Shown here in pieces: positions 1 to 10,907 of a DNA stretch of 64,000 nt (position 1 is its first letter; each line of letters starts with the position of its first letter). The position numbers and the translations under genes were made by a program. Under the pieces are notes generated by a model. It worked only from the letters and a program-made list of their open reading frames with translations. It made no database searches and was not told the origin of the DNA. This DNA comes from Osedax fenrisi. Taxonomy: Eukaryota > Annelida > Polychaeta > Sabellida > Siboglinidae. The stretch covers positions 69,002,667 to 69,066,666 of the forward strand of contig OZ025242.1 in the NCBI GenBank assembly GCA_964019155.1, given 5' to 3'.

Positions 1-39
1 ATTTAGAGACAATTCAGGACACATAAATTCAAGAAAAAA

Positions 40-640
40 GAGACTATTATATACTGTTTATATATTTTACATAAATAAATATGATAAAAAAACTTATTTT
101 CTTGTAAAATAAATGTCATAAATATAGTTTATTATGTGTAATTGGTAATATAATTTAATATAAATATTATTAGAATAACTTATGAGTATATTATTGTGGT
201 ATTCTGTTATATTATAATACTAGAAATATATTACTTAGTTTATATATAGTACATAAATAAATATGATAAAAAATTTATTTTCTTGTAAAAAAATGTCATA
301 AATATAGCTTATTATATGTAATTATTTGTAATATAATATTATATAAATATTATAAGTACAACCTTATGGGTATATTAGTGTGGTATTCTGTTATATTATA
401 ATATTAGAAATACATATATATATATTAGTGTGGTATTCTGTTATATTATAATATTAGAAATAAATAAATATACTAAAAAAAATAATTTTATTGTAAACAT
501 TTTTTTTTTAAATGTCATAAATATTAGTTATTATGTGTAATTATTGGTAATATAATATAAATATTATAATAATAACTCTATGGATATATTAGTGTGGTAT
601 TCTATAATATTCTATAATAATAGTATAATGCTATACATGT
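40..640. repeat. Degenerate tandem repeat, ~180-205 bp unit
   Basis: About three imperfect copies in the same order. Each begins near AAATAAATATGATAAAAAA (about 74, 255, 461), passes through AAATGTCATAAATAT, and ends near GTGGTATTCTGTTATATTA (about 198, 380, 430 and, shortened, 594). The last motif is locally duplicated. No coding potential is visible. Confidence 0.6.
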
Positions 641-1660
641 TGTCAAAGGTAGAAATAATAAACAAATATTACCATAAAATTAAAAATAAATCTAGTCAAA
701 CTTTAAACTCGATTTACTCAGAATATTGAATTTAATTAATTTTGAATCTTAGACATTTTTCAGCCCTCTCAATAATTATCCAAACTTGTTGAATTTTTCA
801 CAGTATCTTCATTATTATATGTATAATAAAACTTGCTTAAAAGAAATGTAATAGACATAGTATAACATATACAACATTATAAAAATAAAAAATAAAAAAT
901 TTAATTTAGCATCATATTTTGTCTTAAAATATTTTGGTTTTTCAGTGAACCATTTTTTTTTAAAATAAGCAAGTTTTATTAACATTATATTGAGTAACAA
1001 TATGCAATTTACATAATTGAAATCGGATCAAAACCCTAGGTGCTGAAAAAATTATATAATTGGTTGAAATACATAAAAAAAATATATCTCCTATCTTAAT
1101 ACATTGTATACTCAAAAGGCCGCGAACCCCCTTAAATTTTATTGATTATTAAAATTTTAAAAATGCAAATATTGTTTATTAAACATTATCTGAAAATATA
1201 AACTAATTTAAAGAATTATGCATGAGTTGTAAGATATATTAATGATATTTGAATAAGTGAAATTGGTAAAAATAATTATTCTGAGTAAATTGATTCTAAA
1301 GAATTACAATATAATTATGAAAAATGTATGAAATATATAAACAGACGATAAATTATCACCATTATGTTATTATAAATAAAAAATCACCTATATTGATTTT
1401 TTAAATCTATATCCACATGTATATTATTTTTTATTTTAGCACTTAAAATATAAAAAAGCTATTATATTCATTTAATTATGATGATTATTAAATTTAAAAT
1501 AAAAATATGATTTAAATAGTTAAATATCATTTTTTAAATATTTTATAAATTTCTCTCATACCCTTTAATTATCTTAAATACCGAATTATTTGTCAATTAA
1601 TATAGGGCTTCATGTTTTGTTTAGATAGGATACATTTATAGTATAGTAATGATATATGAG
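641..1660. other. AT-rich spacer, nothing recognised
   Basis: Very AT-rich sequence with stop codons in all frames. The only long open stretch (815-1000, minus) is a low-complexity run rich in Tyr, Phe, Lys and Leu in AT-rich DNA, and is not believed. Confidence 0.5.
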
Positions 1661-1693
1661 ATAATAGTGGGGTGGGGTGGGGGCGGGGCTTAA

Positions 1694-1818
1694 GCGGGTT
1701 ATACCTCCTACTCCGACGTATTGCTGGCTGTCAATAGAGTCGAGTTCATACAAGAAGTTCGGAACCGTCTGTTAGGCTTCGATGAGCAGGTGTTTCAAAT
1801 CCAGCAGAATAGACTCGT
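1694..1818 (-). pseudogene. DDX41-like exon 6: C-terminal helicase segment
   Basis: After acceptor CCAATCAG the minus strand reads ESILLDLKHLLIEA, then TAA where Lys is expected, then in the same frame QTVPNFLYEL ... VGVGG. The fly protein has SVLLDLKHLLIEGKQEVPDFLDEL and then a glycine-rich segment before its CCHC knuckle. The low boundary is approximate. The plus strand of the same DNA is open too (36 codons ending at about 1821), but that is the antisense of the helicase reading. Confidence 0.85.
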
Positions 1819-1900
1819 CTGATTGGATAATAATCGGGGGGTTAATCATCTAGTGTTTTAAAGAGAATTAGCTTGTATTTCTATGTAAGTCTATAGACTT

Positions 1901-2000
1901 ATTATGATATGTTATACATCGATAAGAAAATTCTCTCATGCGCCATCATATATGATGGCGCATGAGAGAATTTTCTTATCGATGTATAACATATCATAAT
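1901..2000. repeat. Perfect 100-bp palindrome
   Basis: The two 50-bp arms are exact reverse complements with no spacer; the centre lies between 1950 and 1951 (CGCCATCATA|TATGATGGCG). Symmetry stops abruptly on both sides (CTT before, CGA after). It lies within the span where DDX41 exons for motifs IV-VI should be. Confidence 0.95.
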
Positions 2001-2032
2001 CGAAAATTTAAGTGATTAAATAATTAATTGGA

Positions 2033-2232
2033 TGATGGATGGGTCTAGTGTTAATGTGGGGGTGTTGGGTGGATCTAGGGATAATGTGGGGGTGTTGGGT
2101 GGAGCAGGTGTTAAAGTGGAGGTGTTGGGTAGATATAGTGTTAATGTGAGGGTGTTGGGGGAGGGTTAATATGAGGGTGTTAGGGGGTTATGGTTAATGT
2201 GGGGGTGTTGGGGGGGCTAGGTTTAATGTGTG
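2033..2232. repeat. G-rich minisatellite, ~30-bp unit
   Basis: About seven imperfect units built on GTTAATGTGGGGGTGTTGGG with variable joining bases (TGGATCTAG, GGGGCTAG). Strongly strand-asymmetric: G-rich on plus, C-rich on minus. Confidence 0.8.
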
Positions 2233-2461
2233 GTTTTAAAATAAATGGCTTACAAATAAGCTGTATTAAAAGTATATAAATATATTCCTATATTCGAATA
2301 TATGCGATATTATAATTAGCATAAGTTTAAATAGACTAAATTTAATAAGTTACAAAAAAAATGTAAATAATAAAAAAGTAATTTTAAATATTTATAATAA
2401 TATAATTCAGATGCATATATTAGATACACATAATTATATAATTACTTTATAATAATGCGGC

Positions 2462-2795
2462 GTATTTGTACGCATGACTTGTCACTACGGCACATGACCT
2501 GCCACCACATCACATGACCTACCACCAAGGCACATGACCTGCCATCAAGGCACATGATCTGTCACCACGACACATGATCTGCTACCACGACACATGACCT
2601 GCCACCACGTCACACGACATGCCACCACGACACACGACATGCCACCAGGTCACATGACCTGTCACCACGACACATGACCTGTAACCACATCACAAGACCT
2701 GCCATCATAGCACATGACATGCCACCACATCACATGACCTGCCACCACGACACATGACCTGCCACCACGTCACATGACCTGCCATCACGGGGTAT
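2462..2795. repeat. 20-bp minisatellite (CACATGACCTGCCACCACGA)n
   Basis: About sixteen head-to-tail 20-bp units with point variants (CACATGACCTGCCACCACGA, CACACGACATGCCACCACGA and others). It ends about 10 bp from the exon-5 donor and occupies the intron where further DDX41 exons would be expected. The minus-strand open frame over its right end is a by-product of the repeat and exon 5. Confidence 0.9.
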
Positions 2796-2806
2796 AGCAT
2801 ACTTAC

Positions 2807-2857
2807 GGGTGGCGCCGTCTTCTGGATAACATGCAATAGGTGTACGACTTTAGCTTC
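2807..2857 (-). pseudogene. DDX41-like exon 5 with intact splice sites
   Basis: Seventeen codons, EAKVVHLLHVIQKTAPP, flanked by CACATTCTCACAG and a consensus donor GTAAGT. This matches DDX41 EAKxVYLLxCLQKTxPP, the segment linking the two RecA-like domains. It is the best preserved exon of the copy. The next family segment (VLIFAEKK onward) is not found downstream. Confidence 0.85.
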
Positions 2858-3866
2858 CTGTGAGAATGTGTGTAGTGGGTGTGTAAAGCTTAGTTCACGA
2901 TGGTGGCAGCAGCACTTAATGTATGTACCTAATATACCTAATGTAATCATATTATTTAAATTTATATTAACTGGTTATTTTCATGCTACATGCAAAATGA
3001 AAAAATGTATAATGTAAAATATATATATATATATGTATATGTATAATTACATTCTTGTTTGGTTAATTATGTATATTAACATAGTAGTTTATATATATTA
3101 ATTAATATTATAAAGCTTATATGCTTTATTATTGTAATACAATATATATTACCAAGAAAATGCATCATAAAATACTAATACTATAACAAATGACTAGCAT
3201 GAATTATATTACTGTGGGTAAAAGTACAACTACATACATATACATTAACATTAACATTAGTATTCCCAGTTTTAAATTATTCATTTTAATAAGTTATATT
3301 GCATTTGGAAGATAATGTTGACATTATCTAAAGGAAATATTATAAATATTATAAATAAATTATAAGAAAAATTGAAAATATTGTGTTAATTATATTATAT
3401 ATATTATATTATATTATATATATTATATTATATTATATATATTATATTATATTATATATTAATTATATTATAGAATTATTCAATATAATATGAACATTTC
3501 ATGAATCATCAATAATTTATTCTCAGTAAATTGATAAGAAAACATTAATTATGTACAATAATTTATTGTGTTTATATAATTATTATATTTATATTTATCA
3601 TGTTTAATATGTATAATAAATGATATTTAATATTTATAAATAACATATACATATACATTAATGATATAGTATAATATAAAATAAATAATAAAATTTAATA
3701 TTTATTATAAAAAATAACATACATTATTTTATATTGTTATATTTAAAATTGAGAACGTATTTTTTTTGTAAATTATTACAAAGTAATTGTGCTGAATTTA
3801 TTATGAGTCCATAATATGCTATAATAGGAGGTACCACTGCTGTAGGGGTCTCTCTCTCTGGCTGAC
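2858..3866. other. Pseudogene intron; AT-rich with short satellite
   Basis: Intron between DDX41-like exons 4 and 5. It holds a (TA)n run near 3020 and a short AT satellite at about 3391-3470 in which ATATATTATATTATATT-type units repeat. No exon was recognised. Confidence 0.5.
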
Positions 3867-3978
3867 CTGTTAGATGACCTCCTGTATAATGTCGAGTCCT
3901 TGACGGGTCTCACTAGACTTGATTGGGCAGATTCTGAATCTTTTTAGGCTGAGCACAGCGGGGTCTGGCGTGTGGGTT
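3867..3978 (-). pseudogene. DDX41-like exon 4: frameshifted SAT-motif exon
   Basis: The family sequence appears in pieces across three frames of the minus strand: TRQTPLCSA (for QRQTLLFSA), PKKIQNL (for MPKKIQNF), SLVRPV (for SALVKPV) and GLDIIQEV (for SLDVIQEV). At least three indels therefore separate it from a working exon, and a TAA follows QEVI where Tyr is expected. A branch-point-like TACTAAC lies upstream, and CAG|GTCAGC may be the old donor. Confidence 0.82.
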
Positions 3979-4007
3979 CTGTGTAGGACGTGACCTTGAC
4001 GTTAGTA

Positions 4008-4165
4008 GGGGGCTGGTCTTAGGGTGTTGTGTGCGAAGGAGGGGTATGTTAGGGTGTTGTAAGGTGTGCGAAGGAGGGGGCGTCTTAGGGTGTTGTGAGG
4101 TATGTGAAGGAGGGAGCGTCTTAGGGTGTTGTGAGGTGTGCGAAGGAGGGGGCGTCTTAGGGTGA
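4008..4165. repeat. Minisatellite, ~30-37 bp unit
   Basis: Four to five units carrying TTAGGGTGTTGTGAGGTGTG followed by CGAAGGAGGGGGCGTC, of variable length. It lies in the intron between DDX41-like exons 3 and 4. The minus-strand open frame here is repeat-derived. Confidence 0.85.
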
Positions 4166-4671
4166 GATTTTTGTAGCAGAATTTACATTGAATAGATACA
4201 ACTTTAGTCTGTGTAGCTATAAAAAGTACAGCCTTACTATAACGAACCAGATGCATTATAGGATGGCGGTGATAAGGGCAAGATTGTCGTCGTCATCGAA
4301 TGTAAACAAAACTAGATGTAAAGTAGAGATTTATTCTAGAGATGGAATCGTTGTAATAGGTATGAAAAGGGGGGCGTGTCTTAAAAAGCGAACCAGAGGC
4401 ATTACGGGATAACTCCCGGATGAGGGATGAGTTTCAGATAGTCGTTTTGAAACGTAACAAAACAACATATAAACTAGAGATTTAGGGCTGTGGTTTTAAC
4501 GATTGCCCGGTGGTTATGCCTGGTGATATGCTACCCGATCGATAACGTCATCTGAGGTGGTTATTGTTAATGAGGGTTTTTAAATAAAATAATCCGATTG
4601 AATGCGATAGTGGCGTGAAATAACCGGCGAGCGCCGCACAGACTAACGTATGCTTATAATAAGATCGTGAC

Positions 4672-4828
4672 CTTGAAATAGGAGACGATGGTCCTGATGT
4701 CCTCTTCGAAGCCCATGTCCACCATGAGATCAGCCACCGATCAGGTACGGCACATCTCAAGGTTAACTGACTTCTTGAACAACATGTTCATCAGATGACC
4801 AGGGCTCGACACCATTATGTTTATTCCA
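4672..4828 (-). pseudogene. DDX41-like exon 3: destroyed DEAD motif
   Basis: The acceptor is preceded by a 14-base C tract (14 G on the plus strand, 4833-4846) and CACAG. The reading is GINIMVSSPGHLMNMLFKK ... LEMCRT, then a TGA, then VADLMVDMGFEEDIRTIVSY and FK. DDX41 has MVATPGRLMDML...LDICRYLxLDEADRMIDMGFEEDIRTIFSYFK. Compared with it, about two codons are lost, a stop lies where the LxL of YLxLDEAD is expected, and the DEAD box reads about SVAD. A weak donor (GTCACG) follows the Lys codon. Confidence 0.88.
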
Positions 4829-4849
4829 CTGTGGGGGGGGGGGGGGGCG

Positions 4850-5463
4850 GTAAGGTGGGGCTGCGGGGAACTTATTGTAAGAAAATATGATGAATAATAA
4901 TTTATATATAGAAATATATAGTATTTATTGTCAATCTTTTATTACGAGCAAGTTTCATTTTGGACACGCCCATTAGGCAATTTGCGAGCAAGTTGTTGAT
5001 TGACAGTTCATAGATCAGCCTATTTTACAAAAAATCCAATTTAATTATTGTACCTACATGTATATTATGACCGTACCACGCTGTGTAGCTATTATAGTAA
5101 TCATATGAATATAAATGTGCATATCAATACTATAATAGTTACACGTATATATTTGAATAATATAATGAATCACGCCATTCACGATATTTATATATATTTT
5201 ATATATTTACACCAATTTTCAAAGATAATAGTAAATAGTAAATAAAATGATCTTTGTTTTCTAGTTGATTAGTTGTGAATTTTTATTTTATTACAAAGCA
5301 ATTATCGAGAAATATTCATCGGTAAAATTGCCGATGAAAATGAGATTTAAATTCGGTGTGAACCCCCTTTAAGTATGTTAAAATTAATATATATATACAT
5401 GATTAAATTGTGAAATAAAAATATATAATATTTAAATTAAGATATTATAAACGTAATTTAAAT

Positions 5464-5508
<45 letters not shown>

Positions 5509-6780
5509 CTATACCGGTTTTATATATATTTTTAGCATAATATTAACTATTTGTTAGACATAATTATTTAGTACACAATGTCATGTCCACCAAATAGTTA
5601 GGGAATTAATTTATCACCTTTGGTATAAATTTGATTTATAATAAAATGATATCATTAATATATATGAACTATATTATTTATTAATAATTTTAAAATCTAT
5701 AGAATAAGTAAGCTAAAATAATAATTGAATTAACATTCTATATATATTGGATCCATAAATATAACTATTTAGTATACATACTATTTTAAATGAAATATAT
5801 AGTATTATTGGATATATGTTTATGGTGGGTGATTGATACATTTCGATGTTACTTATGGATCACATATATTAAATACAAAAATAAAATTTTACATTCATAA
5901 TTATGAATATAATCTATATATATTTTTAATTAATGAATGTTGTATGTATATGAATGTATATGTTTACAATTAATTGGATATGCGCGCAATTTTTGTTATC
6001 ATTAATTATAATTATAATTATAGAACATATCTCAGAAAATAGTAAAGATAGAGTGAATGCTCTATGCAAATTTTAAATTAAAAATAAATGTTAATATTGT
6101 CGACAAATTCATTAACTTATTAATAATATATATTTGGTAGACATTATTTTTATATGTTTTTTATTATTCATTATTTTGAAAAAATAATTAAATATATTCA
6201 AATATATCATAATTAATTAATATGTAAATTTTCACCTTTATGGGTATCTTTTAAAAATGGCTATCAAATAATTATATTATTCATTGTCTACAAAATGGTT
6301 ATAATATGACTATATATATATATATATATATAATTATTACATTAATGTAATTGAACAATTGTTCCATATTGTTTTAGAATAGAAGTCATATATTTACTAG
6401 CTGAAATTAAATTAGCGTATTTATCTTTTATATATTGATTATAATACTCAGGTAATTAATGTCTATATTAATCTACATATATTGGTTATCAGTATTTTTA
6501 ACCAAATACAATTTTAAATTTATTATGAATTCTAATTCAATGATAATATGTATTGAAATAATTAATATATTTAATAGATATATTAATAAATAATATAAAC
6601 AGAGATATAAACAAATCAGTTTTGCATGTGCAAATGTATGAATTGAAATAGTATTTTAATTTAAAAAACGAGTAGTGAAAATAATGTGCGATTAATTTGG
6701 TTTAGTTTATTTTATGCTAAATTAATATTATCAATATTATCAATATTATAATATATATATATATGTTGATTTTGTTCATA
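4850..6780. other. Long AT-rich pseudogene intron
   Basis: Between DDX41-like exons 2 and 3. It contains a (TA)n tract at about 5468-5508 and others near 6311 and 6753. A stretch at about 5310-5375 (CGGTAAAATTGCCGATG ... TTCGGTGTGAACCC) resembles the right end of the TIR element at 39-41 kb and may be an old fragment. No gene seen. Confidence 0.45.
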
Positions 6781-6991
6781 CAAATTAGCTCCTTCTTATT
6801 AGTAGGGGGGCTATCTCTCTGTATCGGTACTAGTATGTGGCGTTATATAAAAAGACAGACGGACAGTCAGTTGTTATACAGCGTAATCTGATCATCTGTC
6901 CTGATACATCAACCACACCCCGAGTAAGAGAGAGAGGATGTGGAGGGGAGGGATTACACACCCTTAAGAGGGACGCTGCACCGGTACTAAC

Positions 6992-7116
6992 ATTCTGATC
7001 TGATCGAGTGTATCCTCGATGTTGATGCCTCCCGTACAGAGCTCGCTGCGTATCTTGTGGAAGCGGCGGTGATCCTGATGATGCATGGCGTCAGCGTATT
7101 CTACTGCTAGGTCTGA
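6992..7116 (-). pseudogene. DDX41-like exon 2: motif Ia-Ib region
   Basis: Minus-strand reading SDLAVEYADAM ... CTGGINIEDTLDQIR corresponds to the DDX41 segment from RELA...EYY through CIGGM...DQIRRG. It follows the preceding exon's CPS directly if AG|TCAGAC is used as acceptor. A donor AAT|GTTAGT lies right after QIR, giving a split codon that joins in phase to the next block. The acceptor side of this exon is what has been amplified in the neighbouring minisatellite. Confidence 0.82.
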
Positions 7117-7480
7117 CTCTCTCTATGTGGTAGTGGTAGTAGTGGTGGTGTATTCTACTGTTAGGTCTGACTCACTCTATGTGGGAGTGGTGGTGGTAGT
7201 GGTAGTGTACTCTATTGCTAGGTCGTAGGTCTGACTCTCTCTATGTGGGAGTGGTAGTGGTAGTGGTGGTGGTGGTAGTGGTGGTGGTGGTAGTGGTAGT
7301 GGTAGTGGTGGTGTATTCTACTGCTAGGTCGTATGTCTGACTCACTAACTCTCTCTCTATGTGGTAGTATTGGTAGTGGTGGTGGTAGTGGTAGTGGTAG
7401 TGGTAGTGGTGGTGTACTCTATTGCTAGGTCGTATGTCTGACTCGCTAACTCTCTCTCTATGTGGTGGTGGTAGTGGTTG
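7095..7480. repeat. Exon-derived minisatellite with (GTGGTA)n spacers
   Basis: Five tandem units (starting about 7097, 7150, 7207, 7311 and 7413), each carrying TATTCTACTGCTAGGT or a close variant, then CTGACTC..CTCTCTATGTGG, and a (GTGGTA)n spacer of variable length. The first unit is the acceptor edge of DDX41-like exon 2; its minus-strand reading SDLAVEY recurs in degraded form in the others. The threonine-rich minus-strand open frame is an artefact of the spacer. Confidence 0.85.
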
Positions 7481-7741
7481 TAGTGATACTAAAGTATTCG
7501 CTTGGTAATCTTTATTTATAATTGATAATCGCATTCTGCATTACACTGCACCTATTGTAGTAAACAGTATTCGTTATTAATTGCTTATCAATAATGATAT
7601 AATAGAATTTAAATGATATCCATTATATGGTATAAATATTAAATCTATTAAAAATAATAAATTATAACTATTTGTAGAGATTTATATGTTTAATTCATTA
7701 GATATTAAATATGTATTGTTTTTATAATTAAAATATAAAGG

Positions 7742-8175
7742 CATACCAAATATTTTTCTAAGGAAAGATATAACACTCACACGAAATCGTGTAATTCTAT
7801 TTTGTATACAAAAACCAACAACGCCACCTATATAGGGTCAATTTTCGGAAATATATGTTGTTTATACTGTAAATTCGTATCAAACTATTCACTTTTAAAA
7901 TGAAAAATAATATGCTTAAAAATTATTATTTTTATTATAAAAACTAAGTGTTCATTACTAATATATAACAATGCAATAGGATATGTTTGTTTTAAATGCT
8001 ATAAATATCAATATGACGAGTAAAAGCTAATTTATATTGGATGTAATTTAATAGAGCAATGAAAACATTGTAGTATGCAAATCCCGGCAACAATAAATCG
8101 ATTTCGATACAGCTGCTAGCAGCGGGATATATGAATACTAATCACGTTGCATAGATAGGGAGTGTATATCTTTGC
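7742..8175. repeat. Dispersed repeat, copy 1 of 2
   Basis: Shares many blocks in the same order with 11524-12020: TTTTTCTAAGGAAAGATA, GTGTAATTCTATTTTGTATAC, CGCCACCTATAT, CTAATTTATATTG.ATGTAA, CTGCTAGxAGCGG, and ATAGGGAGTGT at the right end. No coding frame is conserved between copies; class unknown. Confidence 0.7.
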
Positions 8176-8379
8176 TTCGCAAAATCTTTGGGCATACTCT
8201 CTAATATGAAGGACAGAAGTTCTGTCCTCTATCTACTGAAACAGTAACTTATTTACATGTTATATTCTATGTCTAGCTGTGTACATTCCATGTATTTCTG
8301 CATGTACGCAATTGTTCAATAATAGATAAGTAATTCTCATAGTTATGTCTAATTATAATATCAAAGTTAACACAGTCAC

Positions 8380-8605
8380 CACTAACCCCCGCCCCTCACA
8401 CCACCACTACCCCCTCTCTCTGATACATCCAATACTCCTCTCACACACACCACCACTACCCCCTCTCTCTGATACACTCAATACCCCTCTCACACACACA
8501 CCCCCACCATTATCTTACGTCCCACCTCTTACACACATGTACATATTGCCCCCCTCTATCTCTCTGCCCCGCCTCTCATGTAAATACTATCACCCTCTCT
8601 TCCAC
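8380..8605. repeat. Pyrimidine/C-rich low-complexity tract
   Basis: Repeated CACCACTACCCCCTCTCTCTGATACA-type units, about 40-50 bp each. The proline-rich plus-strand open frame at 8345-8641 comes from this composition and is not believed. Confidence 0.7.
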
Positions 8606-8623
8606 ACACTCCCCGCTATTAAC

Positions 8624-8768
8624 CGATGGACAGATGATTAGCCCGTACTGACCCTCCATACCGCTGAACGGAAGCTTTACTTCCTGTTCATTATCGGGGG
8701 CCAGGATGAACATCAGTGACTTATCCAAACCAGTGAATGCTATATCGATTATATCTCTGCCCGATAAT
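8624..8768 (-). pseudogene. DDX41-like exon 1: degenerate Walker A
   Basis: A pyrimidine-containing acceptor (CTTCTACAG) precedes the exon on the minus strand. After one phase base it reads LSGRDIIDIAFTGLDKSLMF, then a stretch ending LPF...EGQYGLIICPS. DDX41 has LSGRDMIGIAFTGSGKT and later LPF...YGLIICPSRELA here. GSGKT has become GLDKS, which should abolish ATP binding. A candidate donor GTTAAT follows the CPS codons. This is the most 5' block found. Confidence 0.85.
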
Positions 8769-8784
8769 CTGTAGAAGGCCAGGA

Positions 8785-8990
8785 GGGGATAAGTGTGGGT
8801 AGGAGTGGGTTAGAAGGGAGGTTGGAGTGGTTAGGTAGATAGGAGGAGGATGAGGAGGATATAGGTAGGTGGATGAGGAGGAGATGGGAAAGGGAATAAA
8901 TAGGAGGAGGGGGTGTGGGTAAGTAGGGAGTAGTAGAAGAATTTATGTAGGGAAGTATGAGCAGGAGGAGGAGGAGGAGATAAGTAGGAT
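8785..8990. repeat. Purine-rich tract
   Basis: Nearly pure A/G on the plus strand (AGGAGGAGGATGAGGAGGAT and similar). It directly follows the acceptor of DDX41-like exon 1, so on the transcribed minus strand it is a very long C/T tract upstream of that acceptor. It may form triplex DNA. Confidence 0.65.
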
Positions 8991-9060
8991 GAACAGGGAT
9001 GATAATGCAGGTTATCTTAGTGATATTACGCGTGCATATACCTGTTTTAGTTACAAACAT

Positions 9061-10905
9061 TGATTTTCATCATTAATTAACTATTATATACAGTGTTATA
9101 TATACTGTTATATACAGTGTTTATAGTCACTGATATTTACCCAGTTATATACCTTGTTATTAAAAATGTTACATACACTTGCATATACAAAGTAAATAAA
9201 AGATAATATAGTATTCAGTATTGCATTAAATGCGCAACAAATTATATAAATATAATTGAAATTAACATAAAAAACAAATTGTAATTCTCCTAATAAATAT
9301 TATTATTATTATATAATAGAATTCTATTAGGGAACATATATAGGAATAAATGTACAATAACCTTTAACATTAAAATAAATTATGTTACTATAATACTCTA
9401 TAAAATAAGATATAATATATATAAAGTATGATACTTTTAAATTTGAAATAAATAAATAATATTATAATTATAATAGAATTATAAAATATAAATAGAAATT
9501 AAATTTGCTTTATATTATCGGTAATTCTTCTTATTTTATTTCAAAAAGATGTTCCAGGTTCTCTACTAATTGTACTTTTAGGACAAACATTTCCGAGATA
9601 AGATGGACGATAATTTAAATTTATTTTTTCATATTTTGTGGTGCTATTATTTGGTTTTGGGGTTGGTTGGATATTTGATTATGTTACGGCTATTCTGTGA
9701 TCTATTAATTTGTCTGATCATATTTTAGTTAGAAAACAAAATAGTTTTTTTTGTGTGCTCATGATAGGGTAACTATTATTTAATTACAATTAAATTATTA
9801 AAATTTATTTTAATATTTATCATAATTTTAGAAAATATTTTATAAAAACATAAATGCTGAATTTGATCCTCACTATAATGTCTATGACTAAAATACATAC
9901 ATTCTCTTAAAGGTGCGTTCACACCAAAAATTCAGGAAATTTCTTGCGTCTGATGGAAGCCGTCCGTTCACACTGGATAGTAAATGTCTATTAGATAGTA
10001 ACTATATATGATAGTAACTCCCTCCTTTAAACGCCACCTTAAGAATTCTTATTACTTCTCCCTTGCCTTCCCTCCCGCTCAATAATTCCCTCCCTCGGAC
10101 GGCCGATTGCTCACGCACTGATGCAGTCCATAAACAACAAAAAAGTAAGTAAAGTATAATACATTATTATTAAATAATTATATAAATTATAAATAAATTA
10201 TATAATCATTATAATTATAATAATTATAATAATGCTAAAATTATTATCCTTAAGGATTATTATAATAATAAGGGTTAAAATAGATATTATAATGTGCTTT
10301 TTTAAATTAATGTATTTTTAATACATTTTACCAATAGAAAACTTATTAAATTCTATAATAGACTTCATATTTTAGTTTTTTTAAATTGATATTTAAACAG
10401 TTATGATCAAAAACGTGCAACTAAAACGCGTTAATAAAATATTAGATGTGGATTATGATTTAATTTCAAGCGCTATATTACAATTCGTGTCTATAAAAGT
10501 TTGTGATCTAGGATCTTCATCCATTAGATATATATGCATATATTATATACATAGGAGTATACAAGTATATTGTATTGAACTATAATTAACAAGACAATAA
10601 TCAAATAACGTAATAATTACATTTAAAGTTACGAAATTATTTTGGAAATAGTAATTATTATATGAAAAATACGTTTTTATAGTGAATTATACATACTAAT
10701 AATGGTTATGTATATCCGTAATCCATTTGTTTATAAAAAATATAAGTGGTTTAATGATGTTAATTACTGAAATTTGTGAAATAATCTAATTAATATTATT
10801 TAATAAATAAAATAGATTTATTGAAATATTTAAAATATATTTTTGTTATTTTAAAAAGCAGGTCATATAGGTCATGTGATGTGTCATGTGACTTGTTTTT
10901 AATTT
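9061..10905. other. AT-rich spacer with possible MITE end
   Basis: Mostly featureless. At 9912-9995 a stretch beginning AAAGGTGCGTTCACACC, with a second GTTCACAC at 9965-9972, looks like a transposon terminus, but no matching opposite end was found. The open frame 10403-10585 has no support beyond its length. Confidence 0.35.
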
Positions 10906-10907
10906 TA

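Larger units (their letters stand above)
1694..8768 (-). pseudogene. Unprocessed DDX41/abstrakt DEAD-box helicase pseudogene
   Basis: Six exon-like blocks on the minus strand, read from 8768 down to 1694, follow the order of the DDX41 (Drosophila abstrakt) helicase: a LSGRD...AFTG block, an EYADAM block, a PGHLMNML...DMGFEEDIRTI block, a block around the SAT motif, EAKVVHLLHVIQKTAPP, and LLDLKHLLIEA. DDX41 is a nuclear/cytosolic RNA helicase linked to splicing and nucleic-acid sensing. Introns remain, so this is a duplicated, not retroposed, copy. Walker A GSGKT reads GLDKS, the DEAD motif reads roughly SVAD after an in-frame stop, one exon needs several frame changes, and another has a Lys-to-stop change. 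Nothing matching motifs IV-VI (expected between 2806 and 1819) was found, nor the N-terminus above 8768. Assignment rests on remembered family motifs; family identity is strong and non-functionality is likely. Confidence 0.88.

Noticed and set aside
1700..1823. Plus-strand open frame of 36+ codons reading like protein (DVLLAVNRVEFIQEV...)
   Set aside because: It is the exact antisense of DDX41-like exon 6, which has an acceptor, the right strand and family similarity.
7241..7534. 97-codon minus frame with polythreonine and histidine runs
   Set aside because: Derived from (GTGGTA)n spacers of the exon-derived minisatellite.
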